Positions 35,092 to 45,912 are shown, counted from the stretch's first letter. The stretch is DNA of 64,000 bases from Candidatus Galacturonatibacter soehngenii (GCF_008830185.1 NZ_WAGX01000007.1:62001-126000), one strand, 5' to 3'. Numbers and translations: made by a program. The notes: a model not told the origin generated them from the sequence alone.

Positions 35092-36654
35092 ATGTCTGAT
35101 ATCATCTTGGAAATGAGTCATATCACCAAAGAATTCTCTGGTGTAAAAGCCCTTGACGACGTAAATCTTCAAGTAAAGCGTGGGCAGATTCATGCATTGT
35201 GTGGTGAAAATGGAGCTGGTAAATCAACACTTATGAACGTTTTATCTGGTATCTATCCTTACGGATCTTATTCGGGCGAGATACGATACAATGGAGAAGT
35301 AGGACAATTTCACAATGTTAAAGACAGCGAGCAAAAGGGTATAGTTATCATCCACCAAGAGCTTGCACTGAGTCCTTATTTAACAGTAGCAGAAAATGTT
35401 TTTATGGGAAATGAGCAAAAATCCTTTAAGGGAGTTATTGATTGGACGAAGACTAGAACAAGAGCAAAGGAAATGCTTGCAAAGGTTGGTCTTGAAAATG
35501 AAGATATTAACGCACCTATCAATTCTTTAGGTGTTGGAAAACAGCAATTAATTGAAATAGCCAAAGCAATGGCAAAGAAAGTTGAATTATTAATTCTTGA
35601 TGAGCCGACAGCGGCACTAAATGATGAAGAAAGTAAAAAGCTTCTAGAAATCATGCTAGAGCTAAAAAAACAAGGAATTACATGTATTATTATTTCACAT
35701 AAATTAAATGAAATTAGTTATGTAGCAGATGCGATTACGGTGATTCGAGATGGTAAAACGATTGAAACACTCGTAAAGGGAAAAGATGAATTTACAGAAG
35801 ACCGCATTATTAAAGGTATGGTTGGACGTGAATTAAAGAATCGCTATCCAGAACGAACAGATTGTAAAATTGGTGACGTTATTATGGAGGTAAAGGATTG
35901 GAATGTTTACCACCCAGATGATGCACAGCGACAAATGATTAAAAACATATCGTTTCACGTAAAAGCAGGTGAAGTGGTTGGGTTTGCAGGGCTTATGGGA
36001 GCTGGAAGAACTGAGCTTGCAATGAGTATTTTTGGTAAATCATATGGACAAAAGATTTCAGGAAGTATCAAAATTCATGGAAAAGAGGTTCATATTAAAA
36101 CAGTGAAAGATGCAATCAATCATAAAATAGCCTATACCTCTGAAGATCGAAAAAACTATGGTTTGGTGCTGATTGATGATATCAAACGAAATATGACAAT
36201 GGCTGCACTTCGCAATTTCTTTTCTAAAAATGGTGTAGTAAACAGCAGTGAAGAAATCGTAGCCGCAGAAAAATATAAGAAGCTAATGAATGTAAAAGCA
36301 CATTCCATCGACCAGACGGTAGGTTCTTTGTCTGGTGGTAACCAACAAAAGGTAGTGCTTGCAAAATGGATGCTGACAGAGCCTGATGTTCTCATTCTAG
36401 ACGAACCTACAAGAGGAATCGATGTAGGAGCAAAGTATGAAATCTATTGTGCAATTAATGACCTTGCCAAATCAGGAAAGGCAGTCATAGTTATTTCCTC
36501 TGAAATGCCGGAAGTCATCGGTACCTGCGATCGAATTTATGTCATTAACGAAGGAAAAATAGCAGGAGAATTATCAAAAGAAGAAGTAACACAAGAAAAA
36601 ATCATGAAATGTATTATGCAGCACAATGGGAAGGAGAATAAAGATGGAGAATAA
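35092..36654 (+). CDS. sugar ABC importer ATPase with two nucleotide-binding domains, GguA/MglA/XylG family
   Basis: 520 aa from ATG 35092, nine bases after GAAGGAG; a TTG at 35083 is too close. The first domain has Walker [10 protein letters not shown], a weak signature LGVGKQQL and Walker [13 protein letters not shown]. The second has the degenerate Walker [10 protein letters not shown] and a standard signature LSGGNQQK, with [11 protein letters not shown]. This asymmetry is normal for CUT2 importers. It powers uptake of the sugar bound by the ChvE-type protein. Confidence 0.93.
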   Translation: MSDIILEMSHITKEFSGVKALDDVNLQVKRGQIHALCGENGAGKSTLMNVLSGIYPYGSYSGEIRYNGEVGQFHNVKDSEQKGIVIIHQELALSPYLTVAENVFMGNEQKSFKGVIDWTKTRTRAKEMLAKVGLENEDINAPINSLGVGKQQLIEIAKAMAKKVELLILDEPTAALNDEESKKLLEIMLELKKQGITCIIISHKLNEISYVADAITVIRDGKTIETLVKGKDEFTEDRIIKGMVGRELKNRYPERTDCKIGDVIMEVKDWNVYHPDDAQRQMIKNISFHVKAGEVVGFAGLMGAGRTELAMSIFGKSYGQKISGSIKIHGKEVHIKTVKDAINHKIAYTSEDRKNYGLVLIDDIKRNMTMAALRNFFSKNGVVNSSEEIVAAEKYKKLMNVKAHSIDQTVGSLSGGNQQKVVLAKWMLTEPDVLILDEPTRGIDVGAKYEIYCAINDLAKSGKAVIVISSEMPEVIGTCDRIYVINEGKIAGELSKEEVTQEKIMKCIMQHNGKENKDGE

Positions 36655-37813
36655 AAAAACAGTCAATTTGGATATGAAACAATATGGTATGGTAATTGCT
36701 TTAATTGCAATATTCTTACTTTTTTATGTGTTATCAGGTGGCAAAAATGCTTCTGCAACAAACATCAATAATTTAATCATGCAAAATGGTTATGTTGTTA
36801 TCTTAGCAGTTGGTATGCTTTTATGTGTATTGACAGGTAATATTGATTTAGGGGTAGGTTCCGTTGTAGCATTAAGTGGTGCCGCTGCAGCGATTTTAAC
36901 CATTGATATGAAGCTTCCTGTGCCAGTTGCATTTCTAGCAGCTTTGGCAGTGGGATTAATCTCTGGTATCTTCGTAGGATTCTTTGTTGCTTATTTAGAT
37001 ATTCCGCCATTTGTTGTAACACTTGCTACCATGCTTATGGGGCGTGGTCTAACTTACACGATATTAAAAGCGCAGACAAAAGGACCATTACAGCCTGATT
37101 ATACATGGGTAGGTGCTGGATTTTTACCAACCATTAAAGTACCGTTTGGAAATGGAACCATTGATTTAATCTGTATTCTTGTTGCTACGATTGCAAGTAT
37201 ACTACTTATTTTATCCGAAATAAAAAATATTAACACCAAGAAAAAGTATGGTTTTGCCACCAACCCAACTTGGCAGGTAGTATTAAAAATTGTAGTAATT
37301 TTAGCAATTATATGGTTTTTCTTTTTCAAGATTGCTACTTATAACGGAATTCCATATGTACTGTTATTAATGGGAGTTTTGGTAGGAGTATATCATTTTG
37401 TAACAAGTAAGACTGTAGCAGGACGTCAAATCTATGCACTAGGAGGTAATGCGAAAGCAGCAAGACTTTCTGGTATTGATACAAGAAAAGTTTTCTTCTG
37501 GGTTTATACCAATATGGGTATCTTAGCAGCAGTAGCAGGTATCGTATTATCAGCACGTAATGCATCTGCAACACCAAAAGCAGGTGATGGCTTTGAGCTT
37601 GATGCAATTGGTTCTTGTTATATTGGCGGTGCAGCAGCGGCTGGTGGTGTAGGAACTATCATGGGAGCTGTAGTTGGTGCTTTTATTATGGGTATTCTTA
37701 ATAATGGTATGTCACTAATTGGATGGTCTACGGATATTCAAAAGGTAGTAAAAGGTATAGTTTTATTAGGTGCTGTTACCGTTGACGTATTATCAAAGAG
37801 AAAAAAAGCATAA
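36644..37813 (+). CDS. sugar ABC importer permease, GguB/XylH family
   Basis: 389 aa from ATG 36644, after GGAAGGAG; the ATG at 36626 lies before that site. About ten hydrophobic segments. [39 protein letters not shown] and [18 protein letters not shown] are hallmarks of CUT2 permeases. It overlaps the ATPase gene by 11 bases. A terminator follows, so the sensor genes downstream form a separate transcript. Confidence 0.93.
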   Translation: MENKKTVNLDMKQYGMVIALIAIFLLFYVLSGGKNASATNINNLIMQNGYVVILAVGMLLCVLTGNIDLGVGSVVALSGAAAAILTIDMKLPVPVAFLAALAVGLISGIFVGFFVAYLDIPPFVVTLATMLMGRGLTYTILKAQTKGPLQPDYTWVGAGFLPTIKVPFGNGTIDLICILVATIASILLILSEIKNINTKKKYGFATNPTWQVVLKIVVILAIIWFFFFKIATYNGIPYVLLLMGVLVGVYHFVTSKTVAGRQIYALGGNAKAARLSGIDTRKVFFWVYTNMGILAAVAGIVLSARNASATPKAGDGFELDAIGSCYIGGAAAAGGVGTIMGAVVGAFIMGILNNGMSLIGWSTDIQKVVKGIVLLGAVTVDVLSKRKKA

Positions 37814-37848
37814 GAAATAATAAAGTAATAAATTATAAGATATAATAG

Positions 37849-37888
37849 CAACTAGTAATTTTGTTTTTTCAGAATTACTAGTTGTTTG
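37849..37888 (+). terminator. rho-independent terminator of the importer operon
   Basis: CAACTAGTAATT (37849-37860) pairs perfectly with AATTACTAGTTG (37873-37884) and is followed by TTTG. Confidence 0.8.
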
Positions 37889-37912
37889 TATATAAAAGAT
37901 TATAAAATAGGA

Positions 37913-37941
37913 TTTACACAAAATTAATATCTGATTATAAT
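37913..37941 (+). promoter_or_regulatory. sigma-A promoter of the two-component operon
   Basis: TTTACA (37913-37918) and TATAAT (37936-37941) are separated by exactly 17 bases. The expected start point lies about 38 bases before the response regulator gene, which has GGAGGG before its ATG. Confidence 0.75.
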
Positions 37942-37985
37942 GATAACAAACGGGTTATATGAAAGAGTGAATAACGGAGGGAACC

Positions 37986-39620
37986 ATGAGTCAATATAGT
38001 GTAATGCTAGTCGATGATGAGGAAGAAGTGAGACAGGCAATCATCAAAAAACTAAATTGGGAAGAGGCAGGATTTCATGTCATTGCTTATGCAGAAAATG
38101 GAGAAGAAGCCCTCGAACTTGCAGAAAATCTTAGACCTGATGTGGTTATGACAGATATCCATATGCCATTTATGGATGGTCTAACGATGTGTAGAAAATT
38201 AAAAAGTATTGCTAAGAATACAAAGATTATTATATTTTCAGGTTACGATGAATTTGAATATGCAAGAGAAGCCATTCAGCTTGAGGTCGAAGAATATATC
38301 TTAAAGCCAATTGATGCAGTTAAGTTGAAACAAATATTTGAACGAATTAAGAAAAGTTTGGATGAAGAAATCGAGGAAAAGCGTAATATAGAAAGGCTTA
38401 AGAACTACTATTATGAGAGTCTTCCAATAATGAAAGAACAATTTATGGGAAGCTTGTTAGAAGGAACGTTAGAGGAGAATAAGATTGAGGAATTAAAAAA
38501 CCTTTATGATAGTGACCTAGATGCAAATTATTATGCGGTAGCAGTGATACGTTCGGAATCTCTTAATCTTGAAAATGCCACGGAGAACCGACAAGAAGAA
38601 ATGTATTCTCATCTGCTTCCAGTTTCTCAAAAGCAAATAGTTGATGAAAATTTAGAGAGTATATTTTCCTATCGAAGTTTTATTTATCTGGATTGGGTTA
38701 TTGTAATTGCCCTATTAGAGGAAAGTAAGGATATATCCAAATTCATCAATGGCATGAATCAGATATGTAAAATTACCTCAAGGATGTTAAATGTAAATAC
38801 TTCTGCGGGGATTGGACAACCTTGTAATAGCTTAGCTAGATTATCTCATTCTTATAAATCGGCAAAGAGTGCCTTTGAGTACAAAATATTAGTAGAACCA
38901 AATCAAGCTATTTACATTCAAGATATTGAGCCAAAGGCAGAAGAACGCATTCGTATAGATGAAAATGAAGTGCAGACCATTATGAAGGATATTAAGGTTG
39001 GTAGTAAGGAGGAGTTACAAGAGTCTATTAACCAGTTGATTCTAAAGGTAAAGTATTCTAAGATATCGATTTCCCAGCTGCAACTTTCTATCATGGAAAT
39101 ATTTGTTGAGTTAATTAGACTTGGAAGAGTTTATGAAGTAGACGTAGAGCAAATAGCGGGTGAAGATTTTAATTGGTATCAAGATATCAGTAAATTTTCT
39201 ACATTAGATGAGATCGGAAGCTTTTTACTAGGTATTTGCATGAAGGTTCGAAGGTTAATACGAAGAGAACGTACCGATACCGCCAAATTAATTACACAAA
39301 AAGCGATTGCCTATATTGATGAAAACTACAGCAACCAAGAATTATCGGTGGATATGATTTGCAGTATTTTAAATGTAAGTGCAGCGTATTTTTCTACAAT
39401 TTTTAAGAAGGAAACGGGAATGGGATTTGTCAATTACCTAACAAAAGTTAGAATGGAGCAAGCGCTACATCTACTAAATTCAACATCAGAAAAAGCATAC
39501 ACCATAGCTGGACAAGTCGGTTATGCAGAGCCCAATTATTTTAGTTATGTCTTTAAAAAAGAATACGGAGTATCTCCTTCCAAATATCGTGCAAATCAGG
39601 TAGAGAAGAATGAAAGATAG
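37986..39620 (+). CDS. AraC-type response regulator (YesN family)
   Basis: 544 aa. The N-terminal receiver domain has the acidic pair at D10-D11, phospho-acceptor D57 in VVMTDIHMP and the conserved lysine in YILKPID. A middle region of about 280 residues has no named domain. The C-terminal AraC helix-turn-helix (about 440-540) includes LSVDMICSILNVSAAYFSTIFKK and AGQVGYAEPNYFSYVFKK. It pairs with the kinase whose gene overlaps by 11 bases. Likely target: the ChvE-type importer operon just upstream, by position; this is inference. Confidence 0.93.
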   Translation: MSQYSVMLVDDEEEVRQAIIKKLNWEEAGFHVIAYAENGEEALELAENLRPDVVMTDIHMPFMDGLTMCRKLKSIAKNTKIIIFSGYDEFEYAREAIQLEVEEYILKPIDAVKLKQIFERIKKSLDEEIEEKRNIERLKNYYYESLPIMKEQFMGSLLEGTLEENKIEELKNLYDSDLDANYYAVAVIRSESLNLENATENRQEEMYSHLLPVSQKQIVDENLESIFSYRSFIYLDWVIVIALLEESKDISKFINGMNQICKITSRMLNVNTSAGIGQPCNSLARLSHSYKSAKSAFEYKILVEPNQAIYIQDIEPKAEERIRIDENEVQTIMKDIKVGSKEELQESINQLILKVKYSKISISQLQLSIMEIFVELIRLGRVYEVDVEQIAGEDFNWYQDISKFSTLDEIGSFLLGICMKVRRLIRRERTDTAKLITQKAIAYIDENYSNQELSVDMICSILNVSAAYFSTIFKKETGMGFVNYLTKVRMEQALHLLNSTSEKAYTIAGQVGYAEPNYFSYVFKKEYGVSPSKYRANQVEKNER

Positions 39621-41400
39621 AATCAATAAACTAATTAGACGTCTTACCAAAACCTATCAAAGAAGAAGTATACAATTTACTATTTCCATTTCTTTTACTG
39701 CGATTGCAATTATAAGTATGGGCTTTGTTGGTTTGACCTTATATGAAAAATATATAGAAAATTCAAAACAGCTTGTAACGCAAAAGAATAAGCAATTGAT
39801 TGATCAAGCAAGCCTTAATCTAAATACCTATATAAGAAACATGATGAATATCTCAGATACCATGTATTATAGTGTAATTAAAAGTAAGGATTTGGCGATT
39901 GAAGATATGGATAAAGAAATGGCTCTTTTATATGAAGTAAACAAGGATAACCTAATCAGTATTGCTTGTTTTGATGATTCAGGGAAACTGATTGCGGCTT
40001 CGCCAGTTGCAACTATGAAAACAGATGTATCGGTTCAAAGTCAAGATTGGTTTATTCAAGCAAACAGAAAAATCGAGAATTTGCATTTTTCAAAGCCACA
40101 TGTTCAAGAACTGTTTGATGATAGTAATTTTCGTTATTACTGGGTGGTATCCTTAAGTCGTGTGGTTAGCTTGACCTATCAAGGCAATACAAGCCGAGGT
40201 ATTTTACTTGTTGATATGAACTTTAGTGATATTGAACAGCTCTTTTCAAAGGTGAATGCAAAGGGCGAGGGCTATGTTTATTTAACAGACAGCGAAGGAG
40301 AGTTAATCTATCATCCAAGACAAAAGATGATTTATACGAATCTAATGGAGGAAAACAATAAAACAGCGGCGCAGTATGAAGATGGAACCCATATGGAGAC
40401 ATTTCAAAAAGAAGAAAGAGCAGTTGTTGTTAAGACAGTTGGTTATACTGGGTGGAAAATCATAAGCGTAACACCAATTAAGGAAATTGCAATTAATTTA
40501 AACCAATTTAAGTTTTTTACAGTGATTATTCTTGGTGTATCGGTAATTGTTATTATTTTTGGAAATATATTAATATCTCAAAAGGTTACAAACCCCATTC
40601 GAAAGCTCGAAAAGTCAGTTCGTGATTTGGAAAGCGGTAATTTGAATTCTCATATTTATACAGGAGGTTCACATGAGATTCAACATCTTGGTAAGACCAT
40701 TACATCCATGGTAAATCAAATGAAGTATTTGATGGATGATATCGTAAAAGAGCAAGAAGAAAAAAGAAAAAGTGAGCTAGATGCCTTGCAATCTCAAATT
40801 AATCCTCATTTTTTATATAATACGCTAGATTCTATTGTATGGATGGTAGAGTCGGAACGTTATCCAGAAGCAATATCAATGGTTACGGCACTTGCAAGCT
40901 TATTTCGAATCAGCTTAAGCAAAGGAAAAAATATCATTTCTATAAAAGATGAAATTGAACATGCGAAGAATTACTTGAAAATACAAAAGGTTCGTTACAA
41001 GGACCAATTTAGTGTAACGCTTGACATTGATCCGCAGATTATGAATTACAGTACCATTAAGCTGATTGTACAACCTCTTTTGGAAAATGCGATTTATTAT
41101 GGTGTAGAATCAATGAGAGATGAAGGGATGATAACGATTCGAGGTTATGAAGAAGAGGGTGATATTTATATTGAAGTATCCGACAATGGAATGGGAATTC
41201 CGTTTGAAGAACAGTCTCTTCTCTTGACAGACAATAATAGGGCTAGAAAAAGAGGTTCTGGTATTGGGCTAATAAATGTACAGCAAAGAATTCAGTTGTA
41301 TTTTGGCAAAGAATATGGACTACAAATACAAAGCGAGTTAGATGAGGGAACGACAATAATTATTCATCTTCCAAAAGTTGAATATAAGGAGGAAAAATAA
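39610..41400 (+). CDS. sensor histidine kinase (YesM family)
   Basis: 596 aa. Membrane helices near 22-42 and 300-320 enclose an extracellular cache-type sensor of about 250 residues. A HAMP linker follows (KVTNPIRKLEKSVRDLESG). The His_kinase domain carries the phospho-histidine in QINPHFLYNTLDSIVW, and the ATPase domain has LVQPLLENAIYYG and DNGMGI. It phosphorylates the adjacent regulator. Two membrane-anchored sugar-binding proteins encoded next may present sugar to its outer domain. Confidence 0.93.
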   Translation: MKDRINKLIRRLTKTYQRRSIQFTISISFTAIAIISMGFVGLTLYEKYIENSKQLVTQKNKQLIDQASLNLNTYIRNMMNISDTMYYSVIKSKDLAIEDMDKEMALLYEVNKDNLISIACFDDSGKLIAASPVATMKTDVSVQSQDWFIQANRKIENLHFSKPHVQELFDDSNFRYYWVVSLSRVVSLTYQGNTSRGILLVDMNFSDIEQLFSKVNAKGEGYVYLTDSEGELIYHPRQKMIYTNLMEENNKTAAQYEDGTHMETFQKEERAVVVKTVGYTGWKIISVTPIKEIAINLNQFKFFTVIILGVSVIVIIFGNILISQKVTNPIRKLEKSVRDLESGNLNSHIYTGGSHEIQHLGKTITSMVNQMKYLMDDIVKEQEEKRKSELDALQSQINPHFLYNTLDSIVWMVESERYPEAISMVTALASLFRISLSKGKNIISIKDEIEHAKNYLKIQKVRYKDQFSVTLDIDPQIMNYSTIKLIVQPLLENAIYYGVESMRDEGMITIRGYEEEGDIYIEVSDNGMGIPFEEQSLLLTDNNRARKRGSGIGLINVQQRIQLYFGKEYGLQIQSELDEGTTIIIHLPKVEYKEEK

Positions 41401-41402
41401 GG

Positions 41403-42353
41403 ATGAAACGAGTTAGTTGGATTGTGGTAGGAGTTTGCTTTCTAAGCTTGTTTCTTATTATCTCCTCTCAAGTCTATAGCGAAAAGCAAACGAAGAGTTC
41501 CAAACAAATATCCGTCATATTATACGGAAATAATATTGATCGCTGGCAAAGCTTAAAACAAGGAATGGAACAAGCAGGTAAGGATTATGAAGGAGAAGTT
41601 AACTATGTTCTTATGTCTTTAGAACATGACAAAGAAGAGCAGCTTTCACTGATACAAAGAGAGATTGACAATCATGCAGACGCTGTCATTATAGCTGCAA
41701 ATGATAGCTCCATGGATCTGTCAAGTATTCGATTGCCTTCAAAAAAATATCCAATTCTATGCGTTGAATCAGGAGTGGATAATCAAGACATTGCTCTTGT
41801 TAGTGCTGATAATTATAAGATGGGAGAAAGTCTTGCGATGGAAGTGATTGACCATGAAAATGAGATTGCTAAAATAGCAATTGTTATGAATCATCAGCAA
41901 AGAGACAGTGTAAAGGCTAGATATGAAGGGTTTTACAATAAGATAGTAGAAAAATTTGATAATTTTACTTTTTGGAGAAGCGAAAAAGGGGAAAATCGAG
42001 CAATTATTTTTGCTCAACGAGAGCTGACACAAGAGGCTGTGGATGTCGTGGTCGCTTTAGATAATTCTTCTTTAGAGGCTGTGATTGATGCTACACTAAA
42101 CCTCAATAAAAATGTTAAGATATATGGGATTGCAAATTCTGATAAAGCAGTTTACTATCTCGATAATGGTAAGGTTAAAACGTTGGTTTATCAGGATGAA
42201 TTTAGTATTGGATACATTAGCGTAAAAAGTATATTGGATGGAACGACTTACAAAAAGGAAAAGATGTCTCACTATATTAAATATCATGTAGTGGATGATA
42301 CAACGTTGTATTTGCCAGAGAATCAACATGTACTTTTTCCATTTGTAAAGTAA
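41403..42353 (+). CDS. membrane-anchored periplasmic-binding-fold protein, sensor accessory 1
   Basis: 316 aa. The N-terminal helix VSWIVVGVCFLSLFLIIS (about 4-21) has no lipobox cysteine, so the protein is probably held by an uncleaved anchor. The rest is a sugar-binding fold of the LacI/RbsB type: ISVILYGNNIDRWQSLKQGM, DAVIIAANDSS and EVIDHENEIAKIAIV. It starts two bases after the kinase stop codon, preceded by AAGGAGG, so it is co-translated with the kinase. It has no permease of its own nearby. A role as ligand-capturing partner of the kinase is inferred from known binding-protein/kinase pairs in Firmicutes. Confidence 0.8.
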   Translation: MKRVSWIVVGVCFLSLFLIISSQVYSEKQTKSSKQISVILYGNNIDRWQSLKQGMEQAGKDYEGEVNYVLMSLEHDKEEQLSLIQREIDNHADAVIIAANDSSMDLSSIRLPSKKYPILCVESGVDNQDIALVSADNYKMGESLAMEVIDHENEIAKIAIVMNHQQRDSVKARYEGFYNKIVEKFDNFTFWRSEKGENRAIIFAQRELTQEAVDVVVALDNSSLEAVIDATLNLNKNVKIYGIANSDKAVYYLDNGKVKTLVYQDEFSIGYISVKSILDGTTYKKEKMSHYIKYHVVDDTTLYLPENQHVLFPFVK

Positions 42354-42406
42354 TAAAGAGGGTTAGCATTTTGTCGTTAACGACGAGTGAAAAAGGAGAA
42401 AATAAT

Positions 42407-43471
42407 ATGAAGCAAAGCAGAAAGAAAATAGCAGGAGTAATCGTTGTTCTTTTACTGTCTGTATGTTTCTATGTAGGGGGAAAACAGTTTTTTAAGCATC
42501 AAAAGTCCATCGATGAAGTAAAGCATATCAAAATTGGTGTTAGTATTTATGATGAATATGACACGTATATTGCGGAGCTAATGCAAGAGGTTTCATCATT
42601 GGCTAAGAAAAAAGAGATGGAGGAAAAAATTGCGATTACTGTTGATGTTCAAAGTGCGGGCGGAAGCCAAATTACGCAAAATGATCAGATTGAAAGCTTC
42701 GTAGATAAAAATTATAATGTAGTCTGTGTTGGTTTGGTAGATCGAACAGACGCCTCGGGGGTAATTGATAAAGCAAAAAGTGCGGATATCCCAATTATAT
42801 TTTTTAATCGAGAACTGGTAAATGAAGATTTAGAGCGTTGGGATAAGATTTATTATGTAGGTGCAGATGCAGTGCAATCAGGAGTGATGCAGGGAGAAAT
42901 TATTCTTGAAGCGTGCAAAAAAAACTTTGAAAGCATTGATAAAAACAAAGACGGTATATTACAATATGTGATTATCGAAGGAGAGCCAGGGCATCAAGAT
43001 GCGTTGGTTCGTACGGAGTATTCAGTAAAAACAGTTGTTAATGCAGGTTATACCCTTCAAAAGTTAGGGAATGAGATAGCAAATTGGAACAAAGCCCAGG
43101 CAATAACAAAAATGACCTCCTTGTTAGAAAAATATGGTGAAGAAATTGAAGTGGTGATATCCAATAATGATGAGATGGCACTTGGAGCACTGGAAGCAAT
43201 CAAAAACAGTAATATTGAAAGTTATCCGCTTGTAGTCGGAGTGGATGGCGTGCAGGGAGGACTTGAAAGTGTGAAAAAGAAAGAAATGATAGGCACGGTA
43301 TATAATGATTATAGAGGGCAGGCAAAAGCCATTGTTGAAATGGCCTTTGCACTTTCCCTACAACAGGATTTTCCAGAAGAGTTAAATTTGATTGAAAATA
43401 AATCAATCTATTTGCCGTATCAAAAGATTACTTATGATAATGTGCAAGAGTATATTCGAATGTTAAATTAA
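42407..43471 (+). CDS. membrane-anchored galactose/glucose-binding-like protein, sensor accessory 2
   Basis: 354 aa from ATG 42407, after AAAGGAG; an upstream TTG at 42371 is poor. The N-terminal helix IAGVIVVLLLSVCFYVGG holds a cysteine, but in the context LSVC, which is a poor lipobox, so a signal anchor is likely. The mature part resembles MglB-type receptors: IKIGVSIYDEYDTYIAELM, DIPIIFFNRELV, NNDEMALGALEAI and VVGVDGVQGGLESVKK. It is the fourth gene of the two-component operon and differs clearly from the preceding binding protein, so the two may report different sugars. Confidence 0.82.
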   Translation: MKQSRKKIAGVIVVLLLSVCFYVGGKQFFKHQKSIDEVKHIKIGVSIYDEYDTYIAELMQEVSSLAKKKEMEEKIAITVDVQSAGGSQITQNDQIESFVDKNYNVVCVGLVDRTDASGVIDKAKSADIPIIFFNRELVNEDLERWDKIYYVGADAVQSGVMQGEIILEACKKNFESIDKNKDGILQYVIIEGEPGHQDALVRTEYSVKTVVNAGYTLQKLGNEIANWNKAQAITKMTSLLEKYGEEIEVVISNNDEMALGALEAIKNSNIESYPLVVGVDGVQGGLESVKKKEMIGTVYNDYRGQAKAIVEMAFALSLQQDFPEELNLIENKSIYLPYQKITYDNVQEYIRMLN

Positions 43472-43491
43472 AAGAGCATTGTATGCTTTTA
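43470..43491. terminator. weak bidirectional terminator
   Basis: AAAGAGCAT and ATGCTTTT form a short stem with a three-base loop between convergent genes. The stem includes the stop codon of the mannanase gene. Confidence 0.55.
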
Positions 43492-45720
43492 TTCAGTTAT
43501 TCTTTCAAAAACCGGTTTCCGCTCAGCTGTATATACAGCCTTAATATCATCATAATACAGAATGCCCCTTACAAATCCATTTTCATCAATAGCCTTTGAA
43601 GCTGGAATGGCATTTACCCATAGACCCATACCAGATATCATGCTTGCTTTTTCAATGCTCAGTCTGCCACTACCGTTCTTATCAACAAATTCGTCAAAAG
43701 GAAGCGTTACAAGCATAGGATCTGTAGAGGATGAGTATTCTGGATATCCTTGAAGATATGCTTCGTAAGCACCACCATCTTTTGTCTTTATTTGTATAAC
43801 GGTTTTCTGATTTAAGCCGTCTGGTTTTACCCAAAATTGCAGAGCATTACAATCGGACCAATCCGATTCTTTGGAGATTTCAGCACCAGCCCAGCCATGC
43901 TTCGTCTCCTTATATTCAAATTTTAGTGCGAAGTCCCCTTGATGGACAAACTGATTGGATAAAGTCAAACTTAGTTCGCATCCGATATCCTTATTAATAA
44001 TCCAACTAGTACTCAAAAGGTCTTCAAGCCCTGCATAATCTTCAAAATCATCGACTAAATATGGATTATTTAGCTTAGGTTCTACATTATACATTACAAT
44101 GATTTCATGAAGTTTTTCTTTGTCTGCATATAGAGCAATTTTACCACCAGGCGCTTTTCCAATTTCCTCAAGTGATGCCTCATCTAACACGGCTGTCACT
44201 TGTTTTCCTTCTAATTTTGCGGGAAGTATAATTTCCTTTTCATTTCCTAATATCCGAAATTCTGCACTTGAAATTTCCTGATTAACTCTTGCCATAAGAT
44301 TTGTCTCTTCCAAAATTCGTTGTCTAGATACTGGAGCCGTAACGTATCCGCTGATATCGCTGTACGGTTCTACTTTTGGCAACTTACTTTTTCCTGCCGT
44401 AATGATTTTCATTGCCTTTGACTGGTCTGTTGCAAAAACACTTTTTGGATCTTGGTGGAAAGAGAGAAAGTGATCCAGTAGTTCATGCCCTTTTAGCGTT
44501 CCATCCTTATTAATCTCCTCTACATAAGGGGTATAGAAGCTACTGTTTCTGGAATAGTTCGTCCATACCATAAAATAACAGCAGTCATATTCGGGTTTTG
44601 TTAGAATGTTCATAATTTCTGTAAACCACTCCGGGCGTTTGTTGCCTGTTTCCTTTATTCCACCTCCAGCGGAAGATGACATACCAATCTCAGTGACTGC
44701 CATCAGTTTCTTGTGTTTTTTTGCAAAAGAATCTGTTAATTTTACGAGCTCTTCTAGATTTTGTTGGAAAGTATACCCTTCCTCGTCCGTCACTGGATCA
44801 GAATCGTATGTATCAAAACCAACTATATCTACAAACTCATCACCAGGATAACGTTCTTCGTACTCTTCCTCAGTTGAAGCCTCTGAACCTGGTCCGTATA
44901 TATATAAAATATTGTGGATATTTTTCTCATCTCTTAAGTATTCAACGGTATATTTGTACACACTTTTATAAGTCTCTGCGTCGCAAAACGCTTTTCCCCA
45001 CCAAAACCAGCTACCTGTATTTTCGTGAAAAGGACGAAATAAAATGCTACCTTTGACCTGACTTGCATATTCTGCGATCATATCCAGATGACCACGAAAA
45101 CTTTCGTTATAAAGTCCACCTGGAAGAATTTGATTCATACAATCACCAGTGAGTACATAAGAATCTGCCAATGAATAATCAAATTGGTTATAGGTTTTGT
45201 CAAAGGTTCCTTCCAGCTTCTTGCTAGTAGAAAAATTAGGCATATGAGAAGAAAGAGTAACAATAGCTCCTTCTTTTATCGCATCATTGGTAAATAGAGC
45301 TGCCGCTGTTATATTCCCTTCGGTCGTATCAGGAACTGTTGAAGCAGGATGACGTTCATTATATCTTGAGGCAAACCCCTTAAACATATCGCCGCAGTCA
45401 AAACCAACAATGGCAGAAATAGACCCGACCATATCCTTTGTATCAGATTCTGTAAGGTGTGTAGAACCCGCCTTCAATATAGTATCTTCCATGTGACCAT
45501 ACAAGAGCAGATCTGACTCCCCCACAGCCTTTAAATACTGGTAAAGTCCCACGGTAGAAGCATCAGCTTTTGAATCTACCAATTGTATTGCCTTTGCATT
45601 AGGTATTAGCGTAGCATTTTCAAGAAATATCTGGTTGTTTTTAGTAGCACCCCCACATGCTATAAAAGACAATGCTAAGGAAAATACAAGTCCTTGACTA
45701 AGCAACTTCGCAATTTTCAT
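43489..45720 (-). CDS. GH26 beta-mannanase lipoprotein with C-terminal carbohydrate-binding domain
   Basis: 743 aa. Lipoprotein signal with lipobox IACG, so it is anchored outside the cell. The GH26 catalytic domain (about 40-430) has the acid/base E233 in RPFHENTGSWFWWG and the nucleophile E344 in MAVTEIG. A linker domain (about 470-555) leads to a C-terminal beta-sandwich (about 558-740; LVDDFEDYAGLED, LQFWVKPDG) resembling mannan-binding modules of the CBM23/CBM27/CBM11 type; I cannot assign the exact family. It makes the endo-cuts in mannan that feed the importer encoded at 52173-55492. A LacI-type operator sits at its promoter. Confidence 0.92.
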   Translation of the reverse strand: MKIAKLLSQGLVFSLALSFIACGGATKNNQIFLENATLIPNAKAIQLVDSKADASTVGLYQYLKAVGESDLLLYGHMEDTILKAGSTHLTESDTKDMVGSISAIVGFDCGDMFKGFASRYNERHPASTVPDTTEGNITAAALFTNDAIKEGAIVTLSSHMPNFSTSKKLEGTFDKTYNQFDYSLADSYVLTGDCMNQILPGGLYNESFRGHLDMIAEYASQVKGSILFRPFHENTGSWFWWGKAFCDAETYKSVYKYTVEYLRDEKNIHNILYIYGPGSEASTEEEYEERYPGDEFVDIVGFDTYDSDPVTDEEGYTFQQNLEELVKLTDSFAKKHKKLMAVTEIGMSSSAGGGIKETGNKRPEWFTEIMNILTKPEYDCCYFMVWTNYSRNSSFYTPYVEEINKDGTLKGHELLDHFLSFHQDPKSVFATDQSKAMKIITAGKSKLPKVEPYSDISGYVTAPVSRQRILEETNLMARVNQEISSAEFRILGNEKEIILPAKLEGKQVTAVLDEASLEEIGKAPGGKIALYADKEKLHEIIVMYNVEPKLNNPYLVDDFEDYAGLEDLLSTSWIINKDIGCELSLTLSNQFVHQGDFALKFEYKETKHGWAGAEISKESDWSDCNALQFWVKPDGLNQKTVIQIKTKDGGAYEAYLQGYPEYSSSTDPMLVTLPFDEFVDKNGSGRLSIEKASMISGMGLWVNAIPASKAIDENGFVRGILYYDDIKAVYTAERKPVFERITE

Positions 45721-45745
45721 AATCCCTTCTCCTTTTTTACTTAAT

Positions 45746-45810
45746 TTTAACTAAATACACTTAAATTATAATAAAAAAACACTATAAATACAATGAATAT
45801 TTAATTAAAT
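45746..45810 (-). promoter_or_regulatory. mannanase promoter with two operator copies
   Basis: On the minus strand TTGTAT (45788-45793) and TATAAT (45765-45770) are 17 bases apart. TTTAACTAAAT (45746-45756) lies just downstream of the -10. The closely related palindrome TTTAATTAAAT (45800-45810) lies just upstream of the -35. Both match the operator-like motif at the other promoters of the mannan locus. Confidence 0.55.
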
Positions 45811-45912
45811 CCGTTAATTTGTTAACAAACAACGAAATATAATTTAGTTTTTTATGCATTATGACTATATTTTACGTGGTATTTAAATTAATTTTAAGAA
45901 TTAAAGTTAACA

